A DNA stretch of 64,000 bases, from the NCBI RefSeq assembly GCF_023699475.1, contig NZ_JALXFV010000008.1, positions 62,001 through 126,000 of the forward strand, read 5' to 3'. The notes beneath the pieces are model-generated. The model did no database searches, was not told the DNA's origin, and saw only the letters and a program-made list of their open reading frames with translations. The translations under genes were made by a program, and so were the position numbers. Below, in pieces: positions 8,088 through 16,111 of this stretch. How positions within the stretch are numbered: the stretch's first letter is position 1; every line of letters starts with the position of its first letter. Source of the stretch: Halomarina rubra. Lineage in GTDB: Archaea > Halobacteriota > Halobacteria > Halobacteriales > Haloarculaceae.

Positions 8088-9104
8088 ATGCACCAGGTCA
8101 TCGGCGAGCGCCCGTTCTCGGAGACGGGCTTCGAGGAGGGCGAGGCGTGGGCGCTCCTGCGAGACATGGTCCGCGCCCGACGGTTCGACGAACGCGCACT
8201 CGCGCTCCAGCGTCGCGGTTGGATGTCCGGCTACCCACCGTTCGAGGGTCAGGAGGCCTCACAGGTCGGGGCGGCCCACGCCATGCGCGACGGCGACTGG
8301 CTGGTCCCGACGTACCGCTCGAACGCGATGCAACTCGCCCACGGCGTCCCGATGAGCGACATCCTCGCGTTCCGACGGGGCCACGCCGAGTACGCTTCGG
8401 ACCACGATTTGAACGTCCTCCCGCAGGCGGTTCCCATCGCCTCCCAGATACCCCACGCGGCGGGGCTGGGGATGGCCCGGAACTACCGCGAGGAGGAGTC
8501 GGCGACGCTCTGTTACTTCGGTGACGGCGCGACCAGCGAGGGGGACTTCCACGAGGGCGTCAACTTCGCGGGCGTGTTCGACGCCCCCGTCGTCTTCTTC
8601 TGTGAGAACAACCACTGGGCCATCTCGACCCCGCGGAACAAGCAGACCGCCAGCGAGTCCATCGCCGTCAAGGCCGAGGCGTACGGCATCGAGGGCGTGC
8701 AGGTCGACGGGATGGACCCGCTCGCGGTTCGGAAGGTCGTCTCGGCGGCGCTCGACGTCGCCCGCGACGGGACGCCCGTCCTCGTCGAGAGCCTCACCTA
8801 CCGCAAGGGCCCACACACGACCAGCGACGACCCCTCGCAGTACCGCGACGACGACTCCGACCTCCCCGAGTGGCGCACCGGCGACCCCATCGAACGCTAC
8901 GTCGAGTACCTCGCGGACGCGGGACTCGTCACCGACGAGGAACTCGATGACCTGCGCGAGCAGGCTACCGAGGAGGTCGGCGACGCCGTCGACCACGTCG
9001 AGGAGACCGAGACGAGCGACCCCGACGACGTGTTCGACCACGTCTACGAGGAGCTACCGCCCGAACTCGAACGTCAGCGCGAGTTCGTCCGCTCGCGCAA
9101 CTGA
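8088..9104 (+). CDS. Thiamine-diphosphate-dependent 2-oxoacid dehydrogenase E1 component, alpha subunit
   Basis: The 338-residue protein belongs to the PDH/BCKDH E1-alpha family, which decarboxylates a 2-oxoacid with thiamine diphosphate. The TPP motif runs from GDGATSEGDFHEG at residues 145-157 to CENN at 172-175. The family segments LVPTYRSNAM and KGPHTTSDDPSQYR (phosphorylation-loop equivalent) are present. The start is the ATG at 8088 (MHQVIGERPF), with TTTCGTATC about 24 bases upstream as a possible TATA box. Unusually there is no E1-beta, E2 or E3 gene beside it: the next genes are a convergent hypothetical and trkA. It must pair with a beta subunit encoded elsewhere. The substrate (pyruvate or branched-chain oxoacid) is not decided. 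Confidence 0.88.
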   Translation: MHQVIGERPFSETGFEEGEAWALLRDMVRARRFDERALALQRRGWMSGYPPFEGQEASQVGAAHAMRDGDWLVPTYRSNAMQLAHGVPMSDILAFRRGHAEYASDHDLNVLPQAVPIASQIPHAAGLGMARNYREEESATLCYFGDGATSEGDFHEGVNFAGVFDAPVVFFCENNHWAISTPRNKQTASESIAVKAEAYGIEGVQVDGMDPLAVRKVVSAALDVARDGTPVLVESLTYRKGPHTTSDDPSQYRDDDSDLPEWRTGDPIERYVEYLADAGLVTDEELDDLREQATEEVGDAVDHVEETETSDPDDVFDHVYEELPPELERQREFVRSRN

Positions 9105-9144
9105 CTCCACCCGAAGACGACGTCCTCGCCCACGGCGCCCTCCC

Positions 9145-9462
9145 TCAGATGGGGTCGTCGGGGTCGTGGCGCTCGCGCATTCGAGCGACCTCCCCGGCGT
9201 ACTGTTCGCGGGTCTCGGCGTCGGTGACCGTCCCGAGGTTCCCCGGGGAGACGTCGAGTGCCGCCGTCGTCTCCCGGTCGTCGCCCGTGAAACTCGTCAA
9301 CGCCCGTTCCTTCCGGAAGTCGCGCTCGCCGTCGGGCGTCGCGTAGGTGAGGACGATGAGGTTCTGTTCGTCGTCCGAGTACGTCCGTTCGACCAGCCAG
9401 ACCCGGACGGTGTCGGTGCTCGCGGTCCGATCTCGCTCCGTGGTCGCTCCCGAGTCACCCAT
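9145..9462 (-). CDS. Conserved-looking small soluble protein, unknown function
   Basis: The 105-residue product starts at the ATG at 9462 (MGDSGATTERD). It contains VERTYSDDEQNLIVLTYATP, which reads like a small beta-rich domain, then charged helices and a DPDDPI end. I recognise no named domain. The start is well supported: minus-strand TTTTAC at 9486-9491 is centred 26-27 bases upstream. Divergent from trkA with a 77-base shared promoter region. Confidence 0.65.
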   Translation of the reverse strand: MGDSGATTERDRTASTDTVRVWLVERTYSDDEQNLIVLTYATPDGERDFRKERALTSFTGDDRETTAALDVSPGNLGTVTDAETREQYAGEVARMRERHDPDDPI

Positions 9463-9485
9463 AGCGCTCGATAGGCGTGGCGAGG

Positions 9486-9517
9486 GTAAAATTTCGCCGG
9501 CGGGGATACAGTTATAG
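9486..9517. promoter_or_regulatory. Divergent promoter pair
   Basis: Two TATA-like boxes face away from each other in 77 bases. Minus-strand TTTTAC at 9486-9491 is 26-27 bases before the ATG at 9462. Plus-strand TTATAG at 9512-9517 is 25-26 bases before the ATG at 9540. Both genes are therefore probably leaderless, and a regulator bound between the boxes could affect both. Confidence 0.6.
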
Positions 9518-9539
9518 CGGGGGGACCGCATGAACAATC

Positions 9540-10217
9540 ATGCGCTTTGTTATCGTGGGTGCTGGACGCGTCGGTCGCCGGACGGCGCGCGTGTTGACGC
9601 AGGAGGGACACGACGTCACCGTCGTCGAACTCGACGAGGGGCGGTCAGAGCGCGCCCCGACCGAGGAGTTCGAGGTGGTCGAGGGCGACGGGTCGAGCGA
9701 GAGCGACCTGCTCGCGGTCGGCGTCGAGGACGCCGACGGCATCGCCGCCCTCTCGGGTGACGTGACGGTGAACCTCGTCGCGTGCATGATCGGAAAGGCG
9801 CACGACTGTCGGACCGTCCTCCGGGTCGACGACGACTACCGCGAGTACGTCCTGGCGAAGTACGCCAGCGACGTCGACGAGGTCATCTACCCCGAACGAC
9901 TCGGCGCGATAGCCGCGAAGAACGCGCTGATGGGCGGCACCGTCCGCGCCATCGCCGACGTCGCCCAGAACATCCAACTGGTCGAACTCACCGTCACCGA
10001 GGAGTCGCCGATGCGTGGCTACACGCTCTCGGAACTCGAACTCCCGGCGAACGCGAAACTGCTCGGCTTCGGCAAGGAGGGCGGGTCGGTCAGCCTCCCG
10101 AACGACGACGAGTCGCTCGAACTCGGCGACCGCGTGGTCGTCATCGCGGACTTCGAGGTGCTGTCGGACGTCCACCAGATCATCGTCGGCCAGTCGGCCA
10201 CGCCGGTGACCGCCTGA
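9540..10217 (+). CDS. trkA: TrkA-type NAD-binding K+ uptake regulatory protein
   Basis: The 225-residue protein has one RCK module. An N-terminal Rossmann domain begins MRFVIVGAGRVGRRTARVL (GxGxxG) and has the acidic VVELD at the end of strand 2. The C-terminal TrkA_C domain starts near residue 140 (VQLVELTVTEESPMRG) and ends with GDRVVVIADFEVL. Such proteins bind NAD(H) or nucleotides and gate Trk/Ktr K+ channels. No TrkH/KtrB membrane subunit is adjacent, so its partner lies elsewhere. An ATG at 9530 is out of frame. Confidence 0.88.
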   Translation: MRFVIVGAGRVGRRTARVLTQEGHDVTVVELDEGRSERAPTEEFEVVEGDGSSESDLLAVGVEDADGIAALSGDVTVNLVACMIGKAHDCRTVLRVDDDYREYVLAKYASDVDEVIYPERLGAIAAKNALMGGTVRAIADVAQNIQLVELTVTEESPMRGYTLSELELPANAKLLGFGKEGGSVSLPNDDESLELGDRVVVIADFEVLSDVHQIIVGQSATPVTA

Positions 10218-10271
10218 GTCGGCGTCGTCTCGTTCTCTCGACTCTTCTTCGGAGTCGCCATCAGTCGTTCG

Positions 10272-10481
10272 TCAGTCCCTGACTATCGAGGCGAACGTCG
10301 CGCCGACGAGCGAGACGACCCCGACACCGACCGCGAGCAGGCAGTACACTACCATATTCAGGGTCTCTCTCCGTCCGACGTCTGCGATAACGTCCGCGGC
10401 GACGACCACCAGAATGAGGAACAGCAGCAGGTCTCTCGGGAACTCGATACGTCTGCCGAAAGTCCGACACTCGTGAACGTT
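10272..10481 (-). other. Hydrophobic reading frame directly after the DUF5813-like stop, no usual start codon
   Basis: In the same frame as the gene at 10482-10991, the TGA is followed by 69 open codons. They encode two clearly membrane-like segments (LLLFLILVVVAADVIADV and, after a short charged link RRETLN, MVVYCLLAVGVGVVSLVG). No ATG, GTG or TTG occurs before the first hydrophobic segment; the only ATG (10355) would leave 27 residues. It may be a remnant, a gene with a rare start, a frameshifted small membrane protein, or a readthrough extension. Confidence 0.35.
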
Positions 10482-10991
10482 TCACAGCGGCATCGGCCCA
10501 CTGCCACCGTCCTCTCCCTGGCGCGCGCGCGAGAGCATCTCGGAGACGGGCGGTCGATAGGTGAACCCCGGGACGACGCCCTCCATGTACGTCCCCTCGA
10601 CGTACTCGGCCATCGCCTTCGCCACGTCGGGGGCACGCCCGGCGTTCCCGAACGTGAACGCGAACGTCGCGACGGCCTCCTCGCCGTCGGTCCGCACGTC
10701 GAGGTCCTCGACGTCGACGGAGTCGCGGACCGCACCCGGCGCGTCCTCCAGTCGGAGTTCGAACGTCTCGAACCATCCTTCCTGGAGGCTGGGGCCGACG
10801 TCCTCCTCGACGGCGGCGTCGAGGGTCGGCACCCGGACGGTCAGCGTGTACCGCAGCGCCCAGTCGTCGGTCTCGTTCGCGGTGACGCGACCGCCGAACG
10901 CCGTCATCTCCAGGTCGTAGCCCTCGTCGCTCGCGCTGAACGCGTCGTGGTCGTCGAACGCCCGCCGTGCTTTCTCCGGGAGGTCGCTCAT
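10482..10991 (-). CDS. DUF5813-like haloarchaeal protein
   Basis: The 169-residue soluble protein starts at the ATG at 10991 (MSDLPEKARRAFDDHD). It has the pattern FSASDEGYDLEMTAFGG, ADNETDDW-like and RYTLTVRVPTLDAAVE, then YRPPVSEMLSRAR near the end. This matches my recollection of the haloarchaeal DUF5813 family, whose function is unknown. The frame remains open upstream to 11048 but this part is unlikely to be coding. Immediately after its stop the frame continues with two hydrophobic segments (see 10272-10481). Confidence 0.7.
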   Translation of the reverse strand: MSDLPEKARRAFDDHDAFSASDEGYDLEMTAFGGRVTANETDDWALRYTLTVRVPTLDAAVEEDVGPSLQEGWFETFELRLEDAPGAVRDSVDVEDLDVRTDGEEAVATFAFTFGNAGRAPDVAKAMAEYVEGTYMEGVVPGFTYRPPVSEMLSRARQGEDGGSGPMPL

Positions 10992-11176
10992 CACCTCCGT
11001 GTAGGCCGCTGCGACGGAAAAGGACACCGCGACGAAGCGCACGGCCACTCCCCGACCGGTCGAGTTCCACGGTCGTCGTCGACTTCACCGAACTGTCGAA
11101 CTGCTGGGGACTCGTGAGGTCGGCACTTCGAAAGCACACGAGTTCGAGCATCGTGGCCGGACTCCTCGACGAAGTG

Positions 11177-11182
11177 CTTAAC
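11177..11182 (+). promoter_or_regulatory. TATA-like box of the membrane protein gene at 11207
   Basis: CTTAAC is centred 27 bases before the ATG at 11207, leaderless spacing. It decides the start against earlier in-frame codons. Confidence 0.55.
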
Positions 11183-11206
11183 TCCTCTCTTGTTCACTGG
11201 AATGAT

Positions 11207-12247
11207 ATGTCACTCGAAACGACCGACGCACAGTCGAACCGACTCGCTCCCGGACCGCTGGGCCTCGGTGGTCGCCGACTCGACTACGTGTCGCTCGCGC
11301 TGTCGTTCGTCGCGATGACGGGGCTGATACTCGACATCCGGAAGCACAGCGATGGGTTCAGCTTCGCCGAGGAGGGCTTCTTCACTCCCGAACACACCGT
11401 GTTCTACGGCGGGTTCCTCGCCGTCCTCGGTCTTATGCTCGTCGTCGTCTACGGTCGGCGGACCAGCGGCGGTCTCTCGTGGGTCGACGCGGTTCCACCG
11501 GGCTACGGCGTCGGTATCTTCGGACTGCTGCTGTTCGCGCTGGGCGGTCCCGGCGACTTCGTCTGGCACACGCTGTACGGGGTCGAGAACGGCGACGAGG
11601 CGCTCGTGAGTCCGACCCACCTCCTGCTCGTCTGTGGGGGCGCGCTGTTCGTCAGTTCGCCCATCCGTGCGGCGTGGCGCCGCGAGACCCCGGCCACCTG
11701 GGCGGCGACGCTCCCCGTCCTCGCCGCGACGGGGCTGTTCGCGACCGTCCCGCTGGCGTTCACGATGTACGCCAACCCCGCGTTCCTCGGGGCGGGGCTC
11801 CAGCCGGCGATCGGACAGGGTCTGGGCGGGTTCGTCGTCCACGCGACCATCCTCGCCGCACTCGTGGTCCCGCTCGCACGCCGCTTCACGTTCCCGCTCG
11901 GCGGGTACACCGTGACGTTCGCCCTCGTCGGCGTCGCCATCGGCTATCTGGCACAGCCGTCGGTCCTCGCCCCGTACCTCGCTGCGGGTGTCGTCGCCGA
12001 CGTCCTCACCGCTAGACTCGACGCGGGTCGGGACAGCCGAGGGCTTCGGCTGGTCGCCGTCGCCGTCCCGACCGTCTGGGCGCTCACGTACTTCCTCGTC
12101 GTCGAGGCGCTCGGTACCATCGTGTGGACGGTCCACGTCTGGACGGGTGCCATCGCGCTCTCGGCGCTCGCCGGTCTCTGTCTCTCGTTCGTCGTCGTCC
12201 CCTCTCCCCACGCCCCGCCGTCGACTCGCTCGGGTGACGAGGTGTGA
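11207..12247 (+). CDS. Polytopic membrane protein, unknown function
   Basis: The 346-residue protein (MSLETTDAQSNR) has about nine hydrophobic segments spread over its length. Between them are loops with HSDGFSFAEEGFFTPEHT, WHTLYGVENGDEALVSPTH and FTMYANPAFLGAG. The loops contain several His residues (TPEHT, WHTLYG, SPTH) that might bind a metal or haem (inference only). The gene overlaps the next one by 4 bases, so the two are translationally coupled. I cannot name the family. Confidence 0.75.
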   Translation: MSLETTDAQSNRLAPGPLGLGGRRLDYVSLALSFVAMTGLILDIRKHSDGFSFAEEGFFTPEHTVFYGGFLAVLGLMLVVVYGRRTSGGLSWVDAVPPGYGVGIFGLLLFALGGPGDFVWHTLYGVENGDEALVSPTHLLLVCGGALFVSSPIRAAWRRETPATWAATLPVLAATGLFATVPLAFTMYANPAFLGAGLQPAIGQGLGGFVVHATILAALVVPLARRFTFPLGGYTVTFALVGVAIGYLAQPSVLAPYLAAGVVADVLTARLDAGRDSRGLRLVAVAVPTVWALTYFLVVEALGTIVWTVHVWTGAIALSALAGLCLSFVVVPSPHAPPSTRSGDEV

Positions 12248-12522
12248 CCTCGCGGCCGTCTCGGGTGGCCGCGTCGGTCGTCCTCGCGGTCCTCGTGTGC
12301 TCGCTGGTCGCGTCGCCGGTGGCCGCCCACGGGTCGGCCGGCCACTCCCCCGCCGAACAGCTCCCGTACGTCCTCGCGACGCTCGGCGGTATCGGACTCG
12401 TCGTCGGAGGTGCCCTCGGCGACCACACCGCGGTCCTCGCCTCGGCGCGACGAGCCGACGTCGCGGTGTTCGGCGGTGTCGCACTCACGGTCGCCGGCGT
12501 CGTCGGCTACGCGACGCTCTGA
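12244..12522 (+). CDS. Small membrane protein coupled to the preceding gene
   Basis: The GTG at 12244 overlaps the stop of the upstream gene (GTGA). The 92-residue product has an N-terminal signal-like helix (VVLAVLVCSLVASPVAAHG), then two more membrane helices near residues 42-60 and 73-91. GSAGHSPAEQLP lies on the likely outer side after the signal helix; its His-containing start after cleavage at AHG recalls small metal-exposed N-termini, but that is inference. Probably works with the 346-residue membrane protein. Confidence 0.7.
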   Translation: MTSRPSRVAASVVLAVLVCSLVASPVAAHGSAGHSPAEQLPYVLATLGGIGLVVGGALGDHTAVLASARRADVAVFGGVALTVAGVVGYATL

Positions 12523-12739
12523 CCCCGACTGTTCCGACTCCTCGCTCCCGACTCCCCCGACCGCCGTCCGGTCGCCGTCCACGGAACTCTTTCCGTCGAA
12601 CACGTGACCGACCAACGACAGTTCTCGTCCGGTTCGACACCATGAGTTAGTGTCATGTCGCCCGAGAAACGACACGGGATTGGAGACGGGCCGCGGGTCG
12701 CCGGTCGCGCCCGTGCGGTCCGTACTTCGAGGAGAAACT

Positions 12740-13144
12740 ATGGTATCCAACGAGACCCAACGAGAGATCGAGGAGTATCTCGGCCAGGTTCCGAGTTGGC
12801 TCGACGCCCTCTCGGAACCCGCCGCCGACCACAGTTGGGGCGTCGTCCGCGACCTCGAACTCGGCGAGACCGACCTGCCGAACCGGGAGAAGGCGCTCGT
12901 CGCGGTCGGCGCGGCGGCCGCGATGAACTGCCCGTACTGCATCCACTTCCACGGCGAGGAGGCGAGACTCGAAGGCGTGTCCGACGAGGGCCTGTCCGAG
13001 GCCGCCAACGTCGCCGCCAACGTCCGATACTTCTCGACCATCCTCCACGGCGCGGAGGTCGACCTCGACGACTTCAGACGCGAGACCAGCGAAATCGTCC
13101 AGCACATCGAAGACCAGCAGGCCGCCGCCGCCGGTGACGACTGA
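12740..13144 (+). CDS. AhpD-like carboxymuconolactone decarboxylase family protein
   Basis: The 134-residue protein (MVSNETQREIEEYLG) has the AhpD core motif as CPYCIHFH (CX2CX3H) near residues 58-65, preceded by the helix REKALVAVGAAAAMN. Proteins with both cysteines usually act as disulfide-based peroxidase partners or alkylhydroperoxidases. GGAG-like bases (GGAGAAACTATG) precede the ATG at 12740. A longer frame upstream reads as low-complexity and was not used. It stands alone. Confidence 0.82.
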   Translation: MVSNETQREIEEYLGQVPSWLDALSEPAADHSWGVVRDLELGETDLPNREKALVAVGAAAAMNCPYCIHFHGEEARLEGVSDEGLSEAANVAANVRYFSTILHGAEVDLDDFRRETSEIVQHIEDQQAAAAGDD

Positions 13145-13324
13145 CCCGTCATCGCGGCCTCGATTTTTACACGACACAGCCGGTTCGACTGCCACGCCCG
13201 GTGCGGCCGGCCCCGTCCGGCCGAGCGCTTATGGACTCCCCGACTGTCCGAGACCGACACGGACGGCGGACGCTCACAGCCGACGGTACGACCCCGCCGA
13301 GCGTCCGTCGCGACCGGTGTTCCA

Positions 13325-13564
13325 ATGGCATGGCAAGACCTCGCGTTCGCGGTCGGTTCGATGATCGGTATCTTCGCACTCCTCCCCACGCTCCGCGACC
13401 AGACGGCGCTCGTCCCTCGCCGGACGTCGGTCGTGTCGGTCCTGCTGGGCGGTCTCTACACGGTGACGTTCGTCAGTCTCGGGATGTGGCTCTCGGCCGT
13501 CGGGTCGGTCGCGACCGCGACCGTCTGGTTCGCCATCGCCTCGTGGCGGAGCACCGAATCCTGA
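13325..13564 (+). CDS. Small three-helix membrane protein
   Basis: The 79-residue product MAWQDLAFAVGSM has three hydrophobic segments (about 5-21, 37-52 and 56-72) joined by RDQTALVPRRTS. I do not recognise a family. It resembles PQ-loop-like small proteins in having a mid-protein polar link, but no PQ pair is present. The stop falls 9 bases before the first tRNA-like repeat. Confidence 0.65.
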   Translation: MAWQDLAFAVGSMIGIFALLPTLRDQTALVPRRTSVVSVLLGGLYTVTFVSLGMWLSAVGSVATATVWFAIASWRSTES

Positions 13565-13573
13565 CGACGCGTG

Positions 13574-13697
13574 TGCGGGAGGAGAGATTCGAACCACGGT
13601 CGCTCACCCCGTTCGCTCCCTGCTTCGAATCTCATGGTGCCGATTCTCCACACTCACGTCCGTTCGTGTGGAAGAATGCGGGAGGAGGGATTCGAAC
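13574..13697. repeat. Two extra copies of the tRNA-Leu 3' end with inverted repeats
   Basis: TGCGGGAGGAGAGATTCGAA at 13574 and TGCGGGAGGAGGGATTCGAA at 13677 repeat the T-arm/acceptor end of the intact tRNA gene, whose copy begins at 13792. The copies are in the same orientation, 103 and 115 bases apart. Between them are a perfect 10-base inverted repeat (GAGATTCGAA at 13584-13593, TTCGAATCTC at 13624-13633) and CCACAC/GTGTGG at 13648 and 13666. Neither copy continues into a full tRNA. They may be att scars of integrative elements or decayed tandem tRNA genes. Confidence 0.65.
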
Positions 13698-13791
13698 TGA
13701 GGTCGAACGTGCTCGCGTCGCTGCGCGCGCCCTCCCGAGTTCGAACCCTCTCCGTCCACTGCCGTCGCTCACTGTCGTTCGCGACAGGTAG

Positions 13792-13876
13792 TGCGGGAGG
13801 AGGGATTCGAACCCACGAACACCTGAGTGAGCGGATCTTAAGTCCGCCGCCTTTGGCCAAACTCGGCCACTCCCGC
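13792..13876 (-). tRNA. tRNA-Leu (UAA)
   Basis: The reverse strand folds as an 85-nt class II tRNA. The acceptor arms are GCGGGAG and CTCCCGC with discriminator A. The anticodon loop is CTTAAGA, giving anticodon UAA. A long variable arm (around CGCTCACTCAGGTGTTCG) follows, as expected for leucine. The T-arm is GTGGGTTCGAATCCC-like. CCA is not encoded. No intron is seen. Confidence 0.93.
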
Positions 13877-13916
13877 CTACCCGAGCGTGCGAGAGCGAGC
13901 GAAAAGGCCGTTGCGA

Positions 13917-14267
13917 TTACCAGTCGACACTGAGTGTCCCGTCGCCCTCCGGGTTCGGTGCAATCTCCTCGTTCGTCCGGCGGTCGACGACGTGGATGAC
14001 GCCACGGTCCTTCTTCGCCGGACAGACCTCGGCGGCGCGGACGTTGTGGTCCAACTCGTCCTCGTCGAAGAAGTACGTCAACGGGCGGGCGATACCCGTC
14101 GAGATGTCCATCTCCCAGTTCGCGGAGACCTCGGCGCACTTCCCGGCGGCGATGCATTTGTTCGCCTCGAAGATGATCTTGTAGGGCTTCTCCTCGACGG
14201 GCGGAGCGTCGGCTTCCCCGATGGTACTCGGGTCGATGGGGGCGTCGGCGTCTTCCTCGACACTCAT
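13917..14267 (-). CDS. Single-cluster ferredoxin, probably [3Fe-4S]
   Basis: The 116-residue protein (MSVEEDADAPID) has an acidic N-terminal extension of about 30 residues, then KIIFEANKCIAAGKC. The motif CIAAGKC is CX5C with Ala at the position of the second cysteine of a 4Fe-4S site, and the last ligand is in EVCPAKK. Three cysteines in this arrangement fit a [3Fe-4S] cluster, as in P450-associated ferredoxins. The electron partner is unknown; no P450 or oxidoreductase is adjacent. Between tRNA-Leu and a divergent DUF4177-type gene. Confidence 0.85.
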   Translation of the reverse strand: MSVEEDADAPIDPSTIGEADAPPVEEKPYKIIFEANKCIAAGKCAEVSANWEMDISTGIARPLTYFFDEDELDHNVRAAEVCPAKKDRGVIHVVDRRTNEEIAPNPEGDGTLSVDW

Positions 14268-14348
14268 GGGCGAGGGTTCGTCAGCGGGCGGTTTGGGACT
14301 GTCGATACCCGCCCCAAAGCATACGTCGGGCGACGGTGAGCACCGGGT

Positions 14349-14555
14349 ATGCGATTCGAGTACAAGATAGTCGACACGTCCGGCGGTGGACTCCTCTCGC
14401 GCGGTGACGGCCTCCCGTCGGAGGTCGACCTGAACGACCTCGGCGAGCAGGGCTGGGAACTGACGACCTCGTTCGTCGGGTCGAAGCGGAGTCTCGGCGG
14501 TCGACCCAAGAGCACGACCGACGCGCTCGTCTTCAAACGACGAATCGAGGAGTAG
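14349..14555 (+). CDS. DUF4177-like small protein
   Basis: The 68-residue protein begins MRFEYKIVDTSGG and contains LNDLGEQGWELTTSF, the LNxLGxxGWEL pattern of the DUF4177 family, then a basic linker and VFKRRIEE. The function of the family is unknown. It is followed after 6 bases by the SRPBCC-like gene, so the two are probably one operon. Confidence 0.78.
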   Translation: MRFEYKIVDTSGGGLLSRGDGLPSEVDLNDLGEQGWELTTSFVGSKRSLGGRPKSTTDALVFKRRIEE

Positions 14556-14561
14556 CCGAGC

Positions 14562-15041
14562 GTGCCGACCATCGCCCTCCGAACCGTGGTGGACGCCCCG
14601 CCAGACCGTGTGTTCGACCTCGCACGCTCCGTCGAGATGCACACGGAGTCGATGGCCGCGAGCGACGAACGGGCAGTCGCGGGTGTCACCGAAGGTCTCC
14701 TCGACGCAGGCGACCGGGTCACGTGGCGCGCGCGGCACTTCGGCGTGCCGTTCGAGTTGACTGTCGAACTCACCGCGTTCGACCGCCCGCGACACTTCCG
14801 CGACGAGCAGGTCGCCGGGCCGTTCGAGGCGATGTGCCACGACCACTACTTCGAGGCCATCGAGTCCGATGGGGAGACACCTCGAACACGGATGCGCGAC
14901 GAGTTCTGCTTCCGGTCACCGCTGGGGCCGCTCGGTACGCTGGCAGACCGTGCCGTCCTCGAACGGTACGTGACACGACTGCTCACCGAGCGGAACGTCC
15001 TCCTCAAGCGTGTCGCAGAAAACGGAGATGTGAACGAGTAG
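14562..15041 (+). CDS. SRPBCC/START-like cyclase-dehydrase family protein
   Basis: The 159-residue protein starts with GTG at 14562 (MPTIALRTVVDAPPDRVFDLA). The opening strand with DAPPDRVFD is characteristic of SRPBCC ligand-binding folds. Later come VTWRARHFGVPFELTVEL and FDRPRHFRDEQVAGPF, typical of the polyketide-cyclase/dehydrase branch. It would bind a hydrophobic ligand in a deep cavity; the ligand is unknown. It is convergent with the cyclophilin gene, whose stop is 5 bases away. Confidence 0.78.
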   Translation: MPTIALRTVVDAPPDRVFDLARSVEMHTESMAASDERAVAGVTEGLLDAGDRVTWRARHFGVPFELTVELTAFDRPRHFRDEQVAGPFEAMCHDHYFEAIESDGETPRTRMRDEFCFRSPLGPLGTLADRAVLERYVTRLLTERNVLLKRVAENGDVNE

Positions 15042-15046
15042 CTTCG

Positions 15047-15565
15047 TTACCGGCGAATCTGGACGGACTCGACGACGACGTCCTCGGTCGGCTTGTCGTT
15101 GGCGTCGGTGTCCATCGAGCCGATCTCGCGGACGACCTCCATCCCGTCGACGACCTCGCCGAACACCGAGTGGCGACCGTCGAGGTGGGGCGTCGCGTCG
15201 AGCGTGATGAAGAACTGCGAGCCGTTGGTGTTCGGCCCGGCGTTCGCCATCGAGAGCGTCCCCTCGCTGTCGTGGGTCAGGTCGTCGTGGAACTCGTCGT
15301 CGAACTGGTAGCCGGGGCCGCCGCGACCGGTTCCCTCGGGGTCACCGCCCTGGATCATGAACCCCTCGATGACGCGGTGGAAGACGGTGCCCTCGTACAG
15401 CGAGTCGGTCCGGGTCTCGCCGGTCTCCGGGTCCTGCCACTCCTGTGCACCGGTTGCGAGGCCGGTGAAGTTCTCGACCGTTCGCGGCGCGCGGTCCTCG
15501 TACAGTTCGAGTTCGATGTCGCCCTTGTTCGTCTTCAGAATCGCGTGGGGGTTGTCGTCGGCCAT
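15047..15565 (-). CDS. Cyclophilin-type peptidyl-prolyl cis-trans isomerase
   Basis: The 172-residue protein ([18 protein letters not shown]) has the cyclophilin core: [20 protein letters not shown] with the catalytic Arg, [17 protein letters not shown], and [15 protein letters not shown]. It catalyses proline isomerisation during folding, in the cytoplasm since no signal is present. A T-run (CTTTTTTGTAC on the minus strand) about 27 bases before the ATG supports the start. The length is normal for a single-domain enzyme. Confidence 0.94.
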   Translation of the reverse strand: MADDNPHAILKTNKGDIELELYEDRAPRTVENFTGLATGAQEWQDPETGETRTDSLYEGTVFHRVIEGFMIQGGDPEGTGRGGPGYQFDDEFHDDLTHDSEGTLSMANAGPNTNGSQFFITLDATPHLDGRHSVFGEVVDGMEVVREIGSMDTDANDKPTEDVVVESVQIRR

Positions 15566-15626
15566 GGCCCTGCCACGAACGGGGTACAAAAAAGCGTGCC
15601 GATGGTCCGGTCGGCGTCCGCGACTC

Positions 15627-16010
15627 TCAGACGCCGGGGACGCCCAGTGCCTCGGCCGTGACGATGCCCAGCAGCGCCAGCAGGTAGACGACGACCACCG
15701 TCGCCGCCCACGCGACCAGCGCGATTGCGGCGGCAGACCCCCACCCGCCGGGGTACCGACTGTTGATGACCCACAGGTACGCGACGAACGCGAGTAGCGC
15801 ACCGAGGAACGGAATCCACCCGACCAACAGCGCCACGACGAACCACACCAGCGACCCGATGAGCGCCGTGATGATAGCGTACGTGTAGTCGCCGTAGTCG
15901 GTGACGACCCGTCCGGCGATGTAGATGCCGAGCGCTCCCACGACGAGGCTCACGAGGAACCCGATGATCGACCCGACGAACCCCTCCGCCTGGATGAGTA
16001 CGGCGTCCAT
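15627..16010 (-). CDS. Four-helix membrane protein, unknown function
   Basis: The 127-residue product ([15 protein letters not shown]) has hydrophobic segments near residues 10-33, 43-64, 66-84 and 94-118. Short loops hold [12 protein letters not shown] and NSRYPGG. I do not recognise the family. It is divergent from the deacylase gene; minus-strand GATAGC lies about 26 bases before the ATG. Confidence 0.65.
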   Translation of the reverse strand: MDAVLIQAEGFVGSIIGFLVSLVVGALGIYIAGRVVTDYGDYTYAIITALIGSLVWFVVALLVGWIPFLGALLAFVAYLWVINSRYPGGWGSAAAIALVAWAATVVVVYLLALLGIVTAEALGVPGV

Positions 16011-16111
16011 GCCACGACTGACACGTCGCTATCACTTTGGTAAGCGCCGCTTGCAGGCTTGCACACGCCACCGCCCGCAGGTACAAGCCGACCGCGCCCG
16101 ACCGAGTCGAC

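Noticed and set aside
11210-12484. Minus-strand open frame of 424 codons over the membrane protein genes
   Set aside because: Arg/Asp-rich shadow of well-defined hydrophobic proteins on the plus strand.
13561-13791. Further complete tRNA genes at the 3' end copies
   Set aside because: The two copies match only the T-arm/acceptor end. I could not extend them to D-arm and anticodon stem.
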